From Alphaproteobacteria bacterium (GTDB lineage: Bacteria > Myxococcota_A > UBA796 > GCA-2862545), in contig JACKET010000019.1 in NCBI GenBank assembly GCA_020632875.1, forward strand, positions 62,001 through 126,000: a stretch of DNA of 64,000 nt, written 5' to 3'. Below are positions 43,076 through 52,064 of the stretch, in pieces. The notes below the pieces were generated by a model, which had not been told where the DNA came from, made no database searches, and saw only the letters and a program-made list of their open reading frames with translations. Each line of letters opens with the position of its first letter. Positions within the stretch are counted from its first letter, which is position 1. The translations under genes were made by a program, and so were the position numbers.

Positions 43076-44980
43076 ATGATCTGGATGTTGGCGACCGCGT
43101 TCGCCCAGCAACCCCCCGTAGTCCCCGATCTCAACGCGCAGAACTACCGACCCGTGATGGATGCCGAGCGCACGTTGTGGGCCGACGACGCCGGTCGAAT
43201 CCTCGATGGCGGCCAGTTCAAGGCGCGCGCCTTCGTCCACTACGTGCACCGGCCGCTCGTCTACATCCCCGACGACGACACGATCGAGCGCACCATCATC
43301 GTGTCCGACGCGCTCCAGCTCGATGCGCTCGCGATGTACCACTACGACCGGTTCCGCGTGGGCATCGACGTGCCCATCTACCTCTACAGCGCGGGCCAGC
43401 TCACCCAGGATGGTGCCGGCCTCGGCGACATCGCGCTCGACGCGCGTGGAACCGTGCTCGATCGCGAAGACAAGGGCGTCGGCGTCGCGCTCGGCGGCCG
43501 CCTGACGCTGCCCACCACGTCGGTGAAGGCTCCGCTGGGGCAGCCGCGCGTGAGCGGCGAGGTGTTCGGTATCGTCGACGGCGAGGTCGACTCCCTGTTG
43601 CTGGCGTTCAACGTCGGTGGGCGGTTCGTGCCGACCTCCGAGCTGTCGAACGTGAAGCTCGACGACCAGCTCTTCGCGCGCCTCGGCGCCGGCTGGCAGC
43701 TCGTCGACGACGCCGGTGTGTCGCTCGACCTCAACACGAACATGAACCTCGGCGACTTCGGCAACATCGCGGGTGTGCCGGTCGAGGCGCTGCTCGGCGG
43801 CTGGGGCCGGATCGACGACGACTTCGTCCTCCGCGGCGGCGTCGGCACGGGCCTCACGCCCGGCATCGGCTCCGGCGACTTCCGCGCGGTGGTCAGCTTC
43901 GGCTACGAGCCGCGCGAAGACCTCGATCCCGACATGGACGGCCTGGTCGGCGACGAGGATCAGTGCCCGAACGACCCCGAAGACAAGGACGACTTCGAGG
44001 ATCTCGACGGCTGCCCCGACCCCGACAACGACAAAGACGGGATCCTCGACGGCGACGACAAGTGCATCAACGACCCGGAAGACATCGACGACTTCCAGGA
44101 TGGCGACGGCTGCCCCGACTTCACCAGCCAGGTCACGGTGAAGGTCCAGCAGCAGAACGGCAAGCCCGTCCCCAACGCCAAGTCCACGGTCTCCGGCGAC
44201 AACACGAAGGGCCAGTCCGGCGGTGCCGAGCTGCTCGTCGAGCTGCACGAGGGCGAGTACGTCGCGAAGGCCGAAGCGGTCGACTGGCTGCCGGGCGAAG
44301 CGACCTTCAAGATGCCCCTGCCCGAGGGCAAGGAAGAGGTCATCATCATCCTCCAGCCCGACGTCATCATGGGCGACATGAAGCTCATCGTGACGAACCC
44401 GGCCGGAGAGCGCCTCACCGACGTGATCTGGTACCTCGACGGCGGGGTCGGCCCGGCGCCGATCAACAACGGCGAGGTCACCGTGAACGTCCCGGCCGGC
44501 GAGCACGCGCTCGACATCCGCCGCGAGGGCTTCGTCACCGACCGCCGCAAGGTCACCATCCCCGAGAAGGCCTCGAAGGAGGTCGTGGTGGTGATGCAGC
44601 CTTCGCAGGTCACCGTGACGAAGGAGAAGATCGACGTGAAGGGCACGGTGTACTTCGACACCGCGAAGGCCACCATCCAGGCCCGCTCCTTCGGTCTCCT
44701 CGACGACGTGGCCGCCGTGCTCCTCGACAACCCGCAGCTGACGAAGATCCGCATCGAGGGTCACACCGACAGCCGCGGCGGCGCCGACTACAACCGCACC
44801 CTGTCCGACAAGCGCGCCAAGTCCGTGCGCGAGTACCTCATCGGCAAGGGCGTCGAAGCCACCCGCCTCGACGCCATCGGGTACGGCGAAGACCGCCCGG
44901 TCGACCCGCGCAACGTGCCCGAGGCCTGGGAGAAGAACCGCCGCGTCGACTTCTTCATCGAAGAGCGCAGCGACGAGTAG
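43076..44980 (+). CDS. OmpA-family outer-membrane protein with TSP3 and PEGA regions
   Basis: 634 aa. Start ATG 43076 has GGAG at 9-10 nt; ATGs at 43034 and 43046 are alternatives. Very short signal peptide (MLATAFA). Residues ~15-280 are a beta-rich region consistent with a small barrel (GLGDIALDARGTV, FRAVVSFGYEP). Residues ~285-345 are Ca2+-binding TSP3 units (DEDQCPNDPEDKDD, DGCPDPDNDKDG). Two PEGA-like beta domains follow. The OmpA C-terminal peptidoglycan-binding domain begins ~520 (VYFDTAKATI, IEGHTDSRGGADYNRTLSDKRA, GYGEDRPV). It should tether the outer membrane to the cell wall. Complete. Confidence 0.9.
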   Translation: MIWMLATAFAQQPPVVPDLNAQNYRPVMDAERTLWADDAGRILDGGQFKARAFVHYVHRPLVYIPDDDTIERTIIVSDALQLDALAMYHYDRFRVGIDVPIYLYSAGQLTQDGAGLGDIALDARGTVLDREDKGVGVALGGRLTLPTTSVKAPLGQPRVSGEVFGIVDGEVDSLLLAFNVGGRFVPTSELSNVKLDDQLFARLGAGWQLVDDAGVSLDLNTNMNLGDFGNIAGVPVEALLGGWGRIDDDFVLRGGVGTGLTPGIGSGDFRAVVSFGYEPREDLDPDMDGLVGDEDQCPNDPEDKDDFEDLDGCPDPDNDKDGILDGDDKCINDPEDIDDFQDGDGCPDFTSQVTVKVQQQNGKPVPNAKSTVSGDNTKGQSGGAELLVELHEGEYVAKAEAVDWLPGEATFKMPLPEGKEEVIIILQPDVIMGDMKLIVTNPAGERLTDVIWYLDGGVGPAPINNGEVTVNVPAGEHALDIRREGFVTDRRKVTIPEKASKEVVVVMQPSQVTVTKEKIDVKGTVYFDTAKATIQARSFGLLDDVAAVLLDNPQLTKIRIEGHTDSRGGADYNRTLSDKRAKSVREYLIGKGVEATRLDAIGYGEDRPVDPRNVPEAWEKNRRVDFFIEERSDE

Positions 44981-44996
44981 CGCGTCGGCACCGCAC

Positions 44997-45031
44997 GGCC
45001 TCCCGGGTTAACTGCCCGCGCTCGGGAGGCC
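44997..45031 (+). promoter_or_regulatory. Hairpin covering the ribosome binding site of the RidA/kynB operon
   Basis: GGCCTCCCG (44997-45005) pairs perfectly with CGGGAGGCC (45023-45031). The 3' arm contains GGGAGG, the only Shine-Dalgarno candidate for GTG 45034. The stem could therefore mask translation, or be a terminator after the OmpA gene (17-nt loop, no U tract). Confidence 0.5.
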
Positions 45032-45033
45032 CT

Positions 45034-45453
45034 GTGTCCGACGCCATTCGCACCACGTCCGCGCCGAAGCCCGTCGGCGCCTACCCGCATGCCCGCCGCG
45101 TCGGCGACCTGCTGTTCGTGAGCGGGATGGGGCCGCGCCAGCCCGGCACCGACGCCATCCCGGGCGGCCCGATTCGCGACGCACAGGGCAATCCGCTCGA
45201 CTACGACGCCGCGGCGCAGACCCACGCCGTGATCCAGAACATCGCGCGCGTGCTCGAGGCATCCGGAGCATCGCTCGCGAACGTCGTCGACTGCACGTGC
45301 TTCCTCGTCGACATGGACCGCGACTTCGCAGCGTTCAACGCGGTCTACGGCGAGTACTTCGCCGAGATCCAGCCCACCCGCACGACCGTGGCGGTCCGCG
45401 CGCTGCCCACGCCCATCGCCGTCGAGCTCAAAGTGGTGGCCTGGCTCGGATGA
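45034..45453 (+). CDS. RidA/YjgF-family protein, 2-aminomuconate deaminase-like
   Basis: 139 aa from GTG 45034, with GGGAGG upstream inside a hairpin. RidA fold; the start KPVGAYPHARRVGDLLFVSGMGPR and the end RTTVAVRALPTPIAVELKVVAW resemble proteins annotated as 2-aminomuconate deaminase (AmnD) more than generic RidA. It would hydrolyse 2-aminomuconate (or its imine) to 4-oxalocrotonate and ammonia. First gene of a tight operon: stop overlaps kynB. Catalytic specificity is inferred from context. Confidence 0.85.
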   Translation: MSDAIRTTSAPKPVGAYPHARRVGDLLFVSGMGPRQPGTDAIPGGPIRDAQGNPLDYDAAAQTHAVIQNIARVLEASGASLANVVDCTCFLVDMDRDFAAFNAVYGEYFAEIQPTRTTVAVRALPTPIAVELKVVAWLG

Positions 45454-46100
45454 CCCGGCTCATCGACATCTCCCCGCGCGTGCATGCCGGAACGGCGGTC
45501 TGGCCGGGGGATGTCGCGTTCTCGCGGTCCGTCGTGCTCTCGATCGCGAATGGCGACAACCTCGAGCTCTCCGCCATCACGACCACGGTGCACATCGGCG
45601 CGCACACCGACGCTCCGTCGCACTACGTCGCCGGTCCGGCCATCGACGCGCGCGACCCGGCCCTGTACTTCGGGCCCTGCCAGGTCGTCACCGCAGCGGT
45701 CGGCAGAGGCGCGCGCATCGCGCCGTCCGACCTCTCCGCGCCCGTCGCCGCTCCCCGCGTCCTGCTCCGCACGGGCACGTTCCCCGACCCCGACCGGTTC
45801 GACGAGGACTTCGCCGCGCTGTCCGTCGAGCTCGTCCACCATCTCGCCGACGCGGGCGTCCGGCTCGTCGGCATCGACACGCCGAGCGTCGATCTCTGCC
45901 ACGACGCCGAGCTGCACGCGCACCACGCCATCGCCGACCGCGACCTCGCCATCCTCGAGGGCATCGTGCTCGACGGCGTCGAAGACGGCCTCTACACGCT
46001 CGTCGCCCTCCCCCTGCGCCTCGCCGGCTGCGACGCGTCGCCCGTCCGCGCGATGCTGTTCACCGACCCCGTCGCCGACCCCCTGAGGAGCCCCGCATGA
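45450..46100 (+). CDS. kynB: Kynurenine formamidase (arylformamidase), cyclase family
   Basis: 216 aa. The metal-binding motif HIGAHTDAPSHY is the KynB form of HxGTHxDxPxH (Thr to Ala in this copy), and ISPRVHAGTAVWPGD plus GIDTPSVD are also conserved. Hydrolyses N-formylkynurenine to kynurenine and formate in tryptophan breakdown. ATG overlaps the RidA-like stop. Length is standard (~210 aa). The tryptophan dioxygenase that would make the substrate is not in the window. Confidence 0.9.
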   Translation: MTRLIDISPRVHAGTAVWPGDVAFSRSVVLSIANGDNLELSAITTTVHIGAHTDAPSHYVAGPAIDARDPALYFGPCQVVTAAVGRGARIAPSDLSAPVAAPRVLLRTGTFPDPDRFDEDFAALSVELVHHLADAGVRLVGIDTPSVDLCHDAELHAHHAIADRDLAILEGIVLDGVEDGLYTLVALPLRLAGCDASPVRAMLFTDPVADPLRSPA

Positions 46101-47233
46101 GCCCCGGCAAAGCGAAGCACGAGTCCGCGGTCGAGCCCGGCCGTCCCGGCAGCGGCGTGTTCCCGAAAGACGCGATCGGCCGCTCCACCGAGGGCATCCC
46201 CACCGGGCGGGACGTCGCGTGGGAGCCGCTCGTCGACTACCGCCGCAACGGCGTCTCCGAGACCACGGTGCACGGCGCCGTCGCGTGGGCCCACGGCGAC
46301 GAGATCGTCCACAGCTTCGGCGGGAACGTCCTCTGCTACGGGCGCTCGATGATGAAGCCCATGATGATGAAGGTGTTCGCGAAAGAGCTCGCGAACGCCA
46401 CGTCGTGGGAGCAGAAGGCCATCGCGCTCGCGAGCCACAACGGCGACACCGAGCACGTCGCAGCCGCGCAGTCCCTGCTCACGAAGCCCGAGTGGGGCCT
46501 GATGCAGACGCCGCTCGACGTGCCGCTCGTCCAGTTCGGACGCCAGGTCCGGCGTCCCCGGCGCTGGTACCACACGTGCTCGGGCGAGCATGCCGCCATC
46601 CTCAAGGGCTGCCGGCTGAAGGGCTGGAACCGCGCGGGCTACACGCTGCCGACGCACGAGGTGTTCCGGTCGTACGTCGACGTGCTGAAGACCGCGCTCG
46701 GCGAGGGCTGGGAGCCGCTCCGGACGGCGCGCGACGGCTGCGGCCTGCCGACCGTCTCGAACACCGTGAACGAGCTCGCCCGCCTCTACGCATGGCTCGC
46801 GACCCACAAGGACGACGACTGGATCTGGGAGGCCATGATCCGCCACCCCGACCTCGTAGGCGGCTTCAACCGGCTCGACAGCAGCATCCTGAAGGCCTGC
46901 GAGGGCAAGGTCGTCGCGAAGGAGGGCGCCGACGGGCTGCTCGGCCTCGCGGTCGTGCACCCCGACTTCCCCCGCGGGCTCGGCGTGGTCGTGAAGATCG
47001 CCCACGGCTGGAACCCGCAGGCCACCTGGTACGTCGCGCGCGCGGTGCTCGGCGTGCTCGGGTTCGAGCTCCGCAACCCCTACCCGCTGCATCGGCAGAA
47101 GGCGTTCATCGTCCCCGGCGTCGTGCCGCCCGACCGCCTCGAGGCGCTCGCCGCGCTCACGACCTGGGACGAGTGGGACCCGGACGACGACCGCTGGTAC
47201 TACGACATCGACACGCGAAGGGAGCCGGTATGA
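46097..47233 (+). CDS. PF06089-type L-asparaginase-like protein
   Basis: 378 aa. The family signature is clear: YHTCSGEHAAILKGCRLKGWNRAGYTLPTH and DGCGLPTVSNTVNELARLYA. Members are the thermolabile rhizobial-type asparaginases, serine/lysine-dependent amidohydrolases. Here it lies between kynB and the ring-cleavage genes, with start and stop codons overlapping both neighbours, so it is probably an amidohydrolase or deaminase acting on a pathway intermediate. That is inference; simple asparagine use is possible. N-terminal ~45 residues have no known counterpart. Confidence 0.82.
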   Translation: MSPGKAKHESAVEPGRPGSGVFPKDAIGRSTEGIPTGRDVAWEPLVDYRRNGVSETTVHGAVAWAHGDEIVHSFGGNVLCYGRSMMKPMMMKVFAKELANATSWEQKAIALASHNGDTEHVAAAQSLLTKPEWGLMQTPLDVPLVQFGRQVRRPRRWYHTCSGEHAAILKGCRLKGWNRAGYTLPTHEVFRSYVDVLKTALGEGWEPLRTARDGCGLPTVSNTVNELARLYAWLATHKDDDWIWEAMIRHPDLVGGFNRLDSSILKACEGKVVAKEGADGLLGLAVVHPDFPRGLGVVVKIAHGWNPQATWYVARAVLGVLGFELRNPYPLHRQKAFIVPGVVPPDRLEALAALTTWDEWDPDDDRWYYDIDTRREPV

Positions 47234-48123
47234 GTGAAGGCACCATCGTCGCGGGTGCGCTGGCACCCCATCCCCCTCACCTCGTGTACGCCGAGAACCC
47301 GCCGCAGAACGAGCCGGTCGCGGAGTGCGGCTGGGAGACCCTGCGCTGGGGCTACGAGCGGATGCGGAGGGACCTCGACGCGCTCGCGTACGACGTGCTC
47401 GTCGTGTTCTCGCCGCACTGGCAGACGTACATCGGCACCCACTTCCTCGGCGTGCCGCACTTCCAGAACAAGTCCGTCGATCCGATCTTCCCGAACCTCT
47501 TCCGGTACGACTACACCCTCGACGTCGACGTGCCGCTCGCCGAGGCGATCTGCGAAGAGGCCCGCGATGCCGGCCTCGTCACGAAGATGATGCGCAACCC
47601 GGACTTCCGCGTCGACTACGGGACCATCGTGAGCTGCCACATGGTCCGGCCGCGGTGGGACAAGCCCATCGTCTCGATCTCGAGCTGCCGGAGCCACGCG
47701 TACTACTCCACCGAGGTCATGCAGGAGCAGGCCATCGCGCTCGGCCAGGCGACGGCCCGCGCGATCGAGCGCAGCGGCAAGCGCGCCGTGCTGCTGGCCA
47801 GCTGCTCGCTGTCCCACCGCCACTTCGTGACGGAATCCGAGCTCCCCGAAGACATGAGCAAGGAGCACATCACGAACCACAACCAGTACCTGTGGGACAT
47901 GCGGATCATCCAGATGATCAAGGAAGGCCGCACGAAAGAGCTGATCGACGTCCAGCCCGAGTTCATCAGCCAGGCCATCACCGAGACCGACTCCGGGGCC
48001 CTCACCTGGATGCTCGCCGCGCTCGGGATGCCGCAGCTCGCCGGCGAGGTCTACGCGTACGGGACGGTCATCGGCACGGGGAACGCGGTCGTGGGCTGGT
48101 ATCCGAAGGGGGTGCCGGCATGA
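47230..48123 (+). CDS. LigB-type extradiol dioxygenase, 2-aminophenol 1,6-dioxygenase beta-like (catalytic) subunit
   Basis: 297 aa. The Fe(II) ligands of this family can be placed: His14 in APHPPHL, His63 in FSPHWQTY and Glu252 in ITETDSGALTW, with His196 in CSLSHRHF as the likely acid/base residue. This matches the two-His-one-Glu pattern known for the beta subunit of 2-aminophenol 1,6-dioxygenase (AmnB/CnbCb). It would open the ring of an aminophenol to 2-aminomuconate 6-semialdehyde, or cleave 3-hydroxyanthranilate. It overlaps both neighbouring genes by 4 nt. Confidence 0.87.
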   Translation: MSEGTIVAGALAPHPPHLVYAENPPQNEPVAECGWETLRWGYERMRRDLDALAYDVLVVFSPHWQTYIGTHFLGVPHFQNKSVDPIFPNLFRYDYTLDVDVPLAEAICEEARDAGLVTKMMRNPDFRVDYGTIVSCHMVRPRWDKPIVSISSCRSHAYYSTEVMQEQAIALGQATARAIERSGKRAVLLASCSLSHRHFVTESELPEDMSKEHITNHNQYLWDMRIIQMIKEGRTKELIDVQPEFISQAITETDSGALTWMLAALGMPQLAGEVYAYGTVIGTGNAVVGWYPKGVPA

Positions 48124-49025
48124 GCGTCGTCATCGGCGGCATCGTCACGGGGCTCCCCCACCCGCTCCTCGTCCCCGAGCAGAACCCGCACTGGCGTCGG
48201 GTCCGCCAGGGATTCGAGGCGTTCCGCGAAGAGATCCTCGCTGCGAAGCCCGACGTGCTCGTGATCTACAGCACGATGTGGCCGAGCGTCATCGGCCACC
48301 AGATCCAGGCCGATCCCGAGCCCGAGTGGGTCCACGTCGACGAGCTGTTCCACGACCTCGGCTCCATCCCCTACAAGTTCCGGATCGACGCCGACTTCGC
48401 GCATGCCTGGCGCGAGGCGGCGCTGGAGCGCGGCATCCACGCGCGAACGGTCGCGTACCACGGGTTCCCCATCGACACGGGCAGCGTGACGGCGCTCAAG
48501 CTCCTGAACCCCGACAACGCCATCCCGGCGGTCATCTGCAGCAGCAACGTGTACGCCGACCGCGCCGAGACGCTCGTGTTCGCGAAGTCGCTGCGCGACG
48601 CCATCGAGAAGACGGGCAAGCGCGCGTGCGTGCTCGCGGTCATGTCGCTGTCGAACCGCCTGTTCACCGACTTCATCGACCCGGCCGACGACCACATCCA
48701 CTCCGACAAGGACGAGGAGTGGAACCAGAAGCTGCTCCAGTTCCTCGCGGAGGGCCGCCTGGAGGACACCGCGCAGCTGTCGCGGCAGATCCAGAAGCAG
48801 ATCCGCGTGAAGAAGGTCGTGAACTTCAAGTCGCTGTGGTGGCTGTCGGGCGCGATGGGCCAGCACAACCGGTACGAGGGGAAGGTCCACGCGTACGGGC
48901 CGATCATGGGGACGGGGGCGGCGGTGGTCCGCCTCACGCCGTCGGAGGACGGCATCGGCGACAAGGAGTTCGACGAGGACGACGTCGAAGTGTTCCGCGG
49001 CGACCGGGACGTCCTGAGTGACTGA
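48120..49025 (+). CDS. LigB-type dioxygenase, AmnA-like (non-catalytic) alpha subunit
   Basis: 301 aa, same fold as the preceding protein. It keeps one histidine (GLPHPLL, His14), but the second ligand region reads IYSTMWPSVIG in place of SPHW, and the Glu region reads NFKSLWWLSGAMG, so the iron site is lost. This is what is known for the alpha subunit of the aminophenol dioxygenase heterotetramer. The two probably form the alpha2beta2 enzyme. The gene overlaps its upstream partner by 4 nt and the patatin gene by 8 nt. Confidence 0.87.
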   Translation: MSVVIGGIVTGLPHPLLVPEQNPHWRRVRQGFEAFREEILAAKPDVLVIYSTMWPSVIGHQIQADPEPEWVHVDELFHDLGSIPYKFRIDADFAHAWREAALERGIHARTVAYHGFPIDTGSVTALKLLNPDNAIPAVICSSNVYADRAETLVFAKSLRDAIEKTGKRACVLAVMSLSNRLFTDFIDPADDHIHSDKDEEWNQKLLQFLAEGRLEDTAQLSRQIQKQIRVKKVVNFKSLWWLSGAMGQHNRYEGKVHAYGPIMGTGAAVVRLTPSEDGIGDKEFDEDDVEVFRGDRDVLSD

Positions 49026-50181
49026 ACCCCGCGTGCGCACCGGCTTCGGGCTCGTCATGGCGGGTGGAGCCGCGCGCGGGGCCTACCAGGCGGGCGTGTT
49101 GCGGTTCCTGTACCGCGATCTCCCGAAGCAGCTGGGCTGGACGCCGTGGCCCGACATCGTCAGCGGCACCAGCGTGGGCTCGCTGAACGGCGTCTTCGCG
49201 GCGGCCCGCGACCCCGCGGGCATCGACCACCTCATGGCGCTGTGGCAGGGCCTCCGTATCCACGACGTGTACCGGTTCGGCGCGCCCGAGATGCTGCGCT
49301 TCCTGAAGGCGCCGTTCCAGTCCGACCAACCCTTCGCCCTGCTCGACGGAACGCCCCTGCGCAGGCTCGTCGAGCGCGAGTTCCCGGGGCCCGCGCTGCG
49401 CACGGCCATCGACTCGGGCCGCACGCGCGCGTTCATCATCTCCGCCACCGAGCTCGCGACCGGCCGGAACGCGCTGTTCATCGACGCCGGGCCGAACGCC
49501 GAGCTCGTCGACCCGCTCCCCCAGGTGCGCGTCTATCGCCAGCGCACCCTCGCCCACCACCTCGCCGCGAGCGCCGCCATCCCGTTCCTGTTCCAGCCCG
49601 TCCAGGTCGAGGGGACCTGGATGGTGGACGGGGGCCTGCGGATGAACACGCCGCTCCGACCGGTGCTGCGCTCGGGGGCGAACCGGGCGCTGGTCGTGTC
49701 GCTCATGCAGGGCCCGTACCGCGACTACGCCGTGCCGGACGCGGTCCCGAACCTGTTCTTCCTCGCGGGCAAGACGTTCAACGCGCTGCTCCTCGATCCC
49801 GTCGAGCGCGACCTGCACAACGCCGAGAAGCTCAACGGCGTGCTGCGCTGGGGGGAGGAGCGCTACGGCGACGGCTTCGCGAAGGCCGCGGGCGAGGAGC
49901 TCGATCTGCACGCCGTCGAAACGCTGTTCGTCCGCCCGAGCGAGGACATCGGCCGGATGGCCGCCCAGATCTACCGGGACCACCCCCCGAAGGTCAGCCC
50001 TCCCGTGCGGTACCTGTTGTCGCGCGTGCGGGACGACGAGAACGCGACGGAAGCGGACCTGCTCTCGTACCTGTTCTTCGACCGCGTGTTCACGGGGGCG
50101 CTCGAGTCGCTCGGGTACGAGGACGCGAAGCGGGCCGAGGAGCAGATCGTCGCGCTCATCGGCCCCGAGCCGCAGCGCTAG
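49018..50181 (+). CDS. Patatin-like phospholipase
   Basis: 387 aa from GTG 49018. Oxyanion loop GGAARGAYQAGVL, nucleophile Ser52 in GTSVGS and catalytic Asp204 in VDGGLRMNTP form the Ser-Asp dyad of patatins, which release fatty acids from phospholipids or acyl esters. A ~130-residue C-terminal region follows the patatin domain. Start overlaps the LigB alpha stop, so it may be co-transcribed with the catabolic operon although no substrate link is evident. Its TAG and that of the convergent pfaD gene share the same CTAG. Confidence 0.9.
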   Translation: MTEPRVRTGFGLVMAGGAARGAYQAGVLRFLYRDLPKQLGWTPWPDIVSGTSVGSLNGVFAAARDPAGIDHLMALWQGLRIHDVYRFGAPEMLRFLKAPFQSDQPFALLDGTPLRRLVEREFPGPALRTAIDSGRTRAFIISATELATGRNALFIDAGPNAELVDPLPQVRVYRQRTLAHHLAASAAIPFLFQPVQVEGTWMVDGGLRMNTPLRPVLRSGANRALVVSLMQGPYRDYAVPDAVPNLFFLAGKTFNALLLDPVERDLHNAEKLNGVLRWGEERYGDGFAKAAGEELDLHAVETLFVRPSEDIGRMAAQIYRDHPPKVSPPVRYLLSRVRDDENATEADLLSYLFFDRVFTGALESLGYEDAKRAEEQIVALIGPEPQR

Positions 50182-52001
50182 ACGCCGAGCTTCACGCGGC
50201 GGGCCTCGACGGCCGCGCCTCGCATGAGGGCTTCGGCGATGCCGACGACGGTGCGCTTGGACACGTCTTCGAGCGCACCTCCGCGGGCCCATTCGTTGAA
50301 TCCGCCCATCGCGGGCCCGCACCAGATCTGGAAGTCGCGCTTCCGGTCGTCTTCGCCGAGGCGGGCCCAGCGGGAGGTCATGCCGAGGTACCAGCGGAAG
50401 GTCAGGGCCATCTTGTGGCGCGGGTCGCGCTCGGCCTTGGCCACCTGGGCCGGATCGCGCTGCTGCCAGTACTCCCGCGTGCCCTCCCAGACCTCGTCGA
50501 GCGAGCGCTTGAAGAACTGCTTCTCGATGCGGGACCGCTCCTTCTCGGGGATGGCCTCGATGGAGCCCGCGGTCTGGTACAGGTCGTAGAGGCGCTGGGC
50601 GCGCTGGGCGTACATCGAGCCGCGCGAGAGCACCTGGACCTTGGCGCCGATCTCGAACATGTCGGGCGCCGGACCGCTCGCCACGTCGGTGGGCGCGGCC
50701 TCGCCGAGCATGCCCTTCACGAGGTCGGACGTGCCGGCTTCGCGGGTCGCCTGGTTGACGGACCCGGTGAGCACGTAGTCGGCGCCCATCGCGAATGCGC
50801 CCCAGATGGAGCCCGGCGTGCCGAGCCCCCCGGCGGCACCCACGTAGACGGGCTCGGCGTAGCGGTGCTCGGCGACCATCGCGTCGCGGAGGGCCAGCAT
50901 CTGCGGGAGGAGCACGACGAGGGCGCGGTGGTCGGTGTGGCCGCCGGAGTCGGCCTCGGCGGTGATGCAGGACCCGACGGGGACCTTGCGGGCGAGCTCG
51001 AGCTGGTCGGCCGTGAGGTCGCCGCGGGCCACGAGCTGCTCGAGGATGTCGGAGGGGGCGGGCTGGAGGAAGTGGGTCGCGACCTCGGCGCGGCTGATCT
51101 TCGCGAACACGGCGTTCGGACATACGATACGGCCGGATTCGTCGCGGTGGATGCCGGCGAGGCGGTAGCGGACGACGGCGGGCGTGAGCCGCATGTACGC
51201 GCTGGCGCTGACCTTCCGCACGCCGTGCTTCAGGTACAGGTCGACGGTCTCCTCCTCGACCGTGGGCTCGGCGGGGTTGTGGAGCAGGTTCGCGCCCCAG
51301 GCGCCGGTCGCGCGGGACGCGATGTCGGCGACGGCCTTGTCGACCGCGTCGAGCGGGAGGCCGCCCGCGCCGAAGAACCCGAGCAGCCCGGCGTTCGACA
51401 TCGCGACCACCAGGTCGGCCGACGCGATGCCACCGGCCATCGCGCCCGCGATGTAGGCCCACTTCACGCCATGGGCCGCGCAGAACCCCTTGCTGCCGAG
51501 GTCTTCGGGGCCCAGCGGACCGACGGAGCCCAGCAGCGGCAGCTGACCGAGGCCGGGACCGTGGGTGCCGGAGTCGTGGTACCGGATCTCGCCGTCGACG
51601 TCGCGCACGGCGTAGACGGGCCGCGCGAGGTCGGCGAGCGCCTTGTTCTTCGACCGCTCGACGCCCGCGGGACGGAACCAGGCGCCCGGCCACGCGCTCT
51701 CGATGGGCGGGATGTCGACGCCCTGGTCGAGGATGACGTCGTCGTCCCACTGGACCGCGAGGCGCCCCCGGGTGCCCTCGCGCTGGAGGCGGATCTGCAG
51801 CCCGCCATCGGCCAGCACGACGGAGCCCACCATCGGATCGCGCAGCACGCCCAGCAGCGGCGAGCGACCGAGGCTGTCGAAGGTCTCCTGCAGGCCTCCG
51901 CCCTCGCTCATGAGGTCTTCGGGCTCGCCGTTCGTGGGGACGATGCGCACGGCCGTGGCGCGGTATGCCGAGAGAGCCTGGAAGTGGGACGCCAGCGACA
52001 T
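50178..52001 (-). CDS. pfaD: PfaD-type trans-acting enoyl reductase
   Basis: 607 aa, FMN-dependent TIM barrel of the PfaD/polyunsaturated fatty acid biosynthesis family. An N-terminal region (~1-160) precedes the barrel: CAAHGVKWAYIAGAMAGGIAS, GFFGAGGLPLD, WGANLLHNPAEP, EADSGGHTDHR, GAAGGLGTP and MGADYVLTGSVNQ. A C-terminal helical part ends WCGPAMGGFNEWARG. PfaD reduces enoyl intermediates on a separate PUFA or polyketide synthase. Possible partners are the type I PKS at 20953, which already has an NPD-like domain, or another synthase outside the window. Start ATG 52001 after AGGTCCC. Confidence 0.9.
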   Translation of the reverse strand: MSLASHFQALSAYRATAVRIVPTNGEPEDLMSEGGGLQETFDSLGRSPLLGVLRDPMVGSVVLADGGLQIRLQREGTRGRLAVQWDDDVILDQGVDIPPIESAWPGAWFRPAGVERSKNKALADLARPVYAVRDVDGEIRYHDSGTHGPGLGQLPLLGSVGPLGPEDLGSKGFCAAHGVKWAYIAGAMAGGIASADLVVAMSNAGLLGFFGAGGLPLDAVDKAVADIASRATGAWGANLLHNPAEPTVEEETVDLYLKHGVRKVSASAYMRLTPAVVRYRLAGIHRDESGRIVCPNAVFAKISRAEVATHFLQPAPSDILEQLVARGDLTADQLELARKVPVGSCITAEADSGGHTDHRALVVLLPQMLALRDAMVAEHRYAEPVYVGAAGGLGTPGSIWGAFAMGADYVLTGSVNQATREAGTSDLVKGMLGEAAPTDVASGPAPDMFEIGAKVQVLSRGSMYAQRAQRLYDLYQTAGSIEAIPEKERSRIEKQFFKRSLDEVWEGTREYWQQRDPAQVAKAERDPRHKMALTFRWYLGMTSRWARLGEDDRKRDFQIWCGPAMGGFNEWARGGALEDVSKRTVVGIAEALMRGAAVEARRVKLGV

Positions 52002-52064
52002 GGGACCTCCGCCGGCCGACTAACGCAGGACCGCACGGCGGGCCCGGAGGGTTACGGGTCGGAC

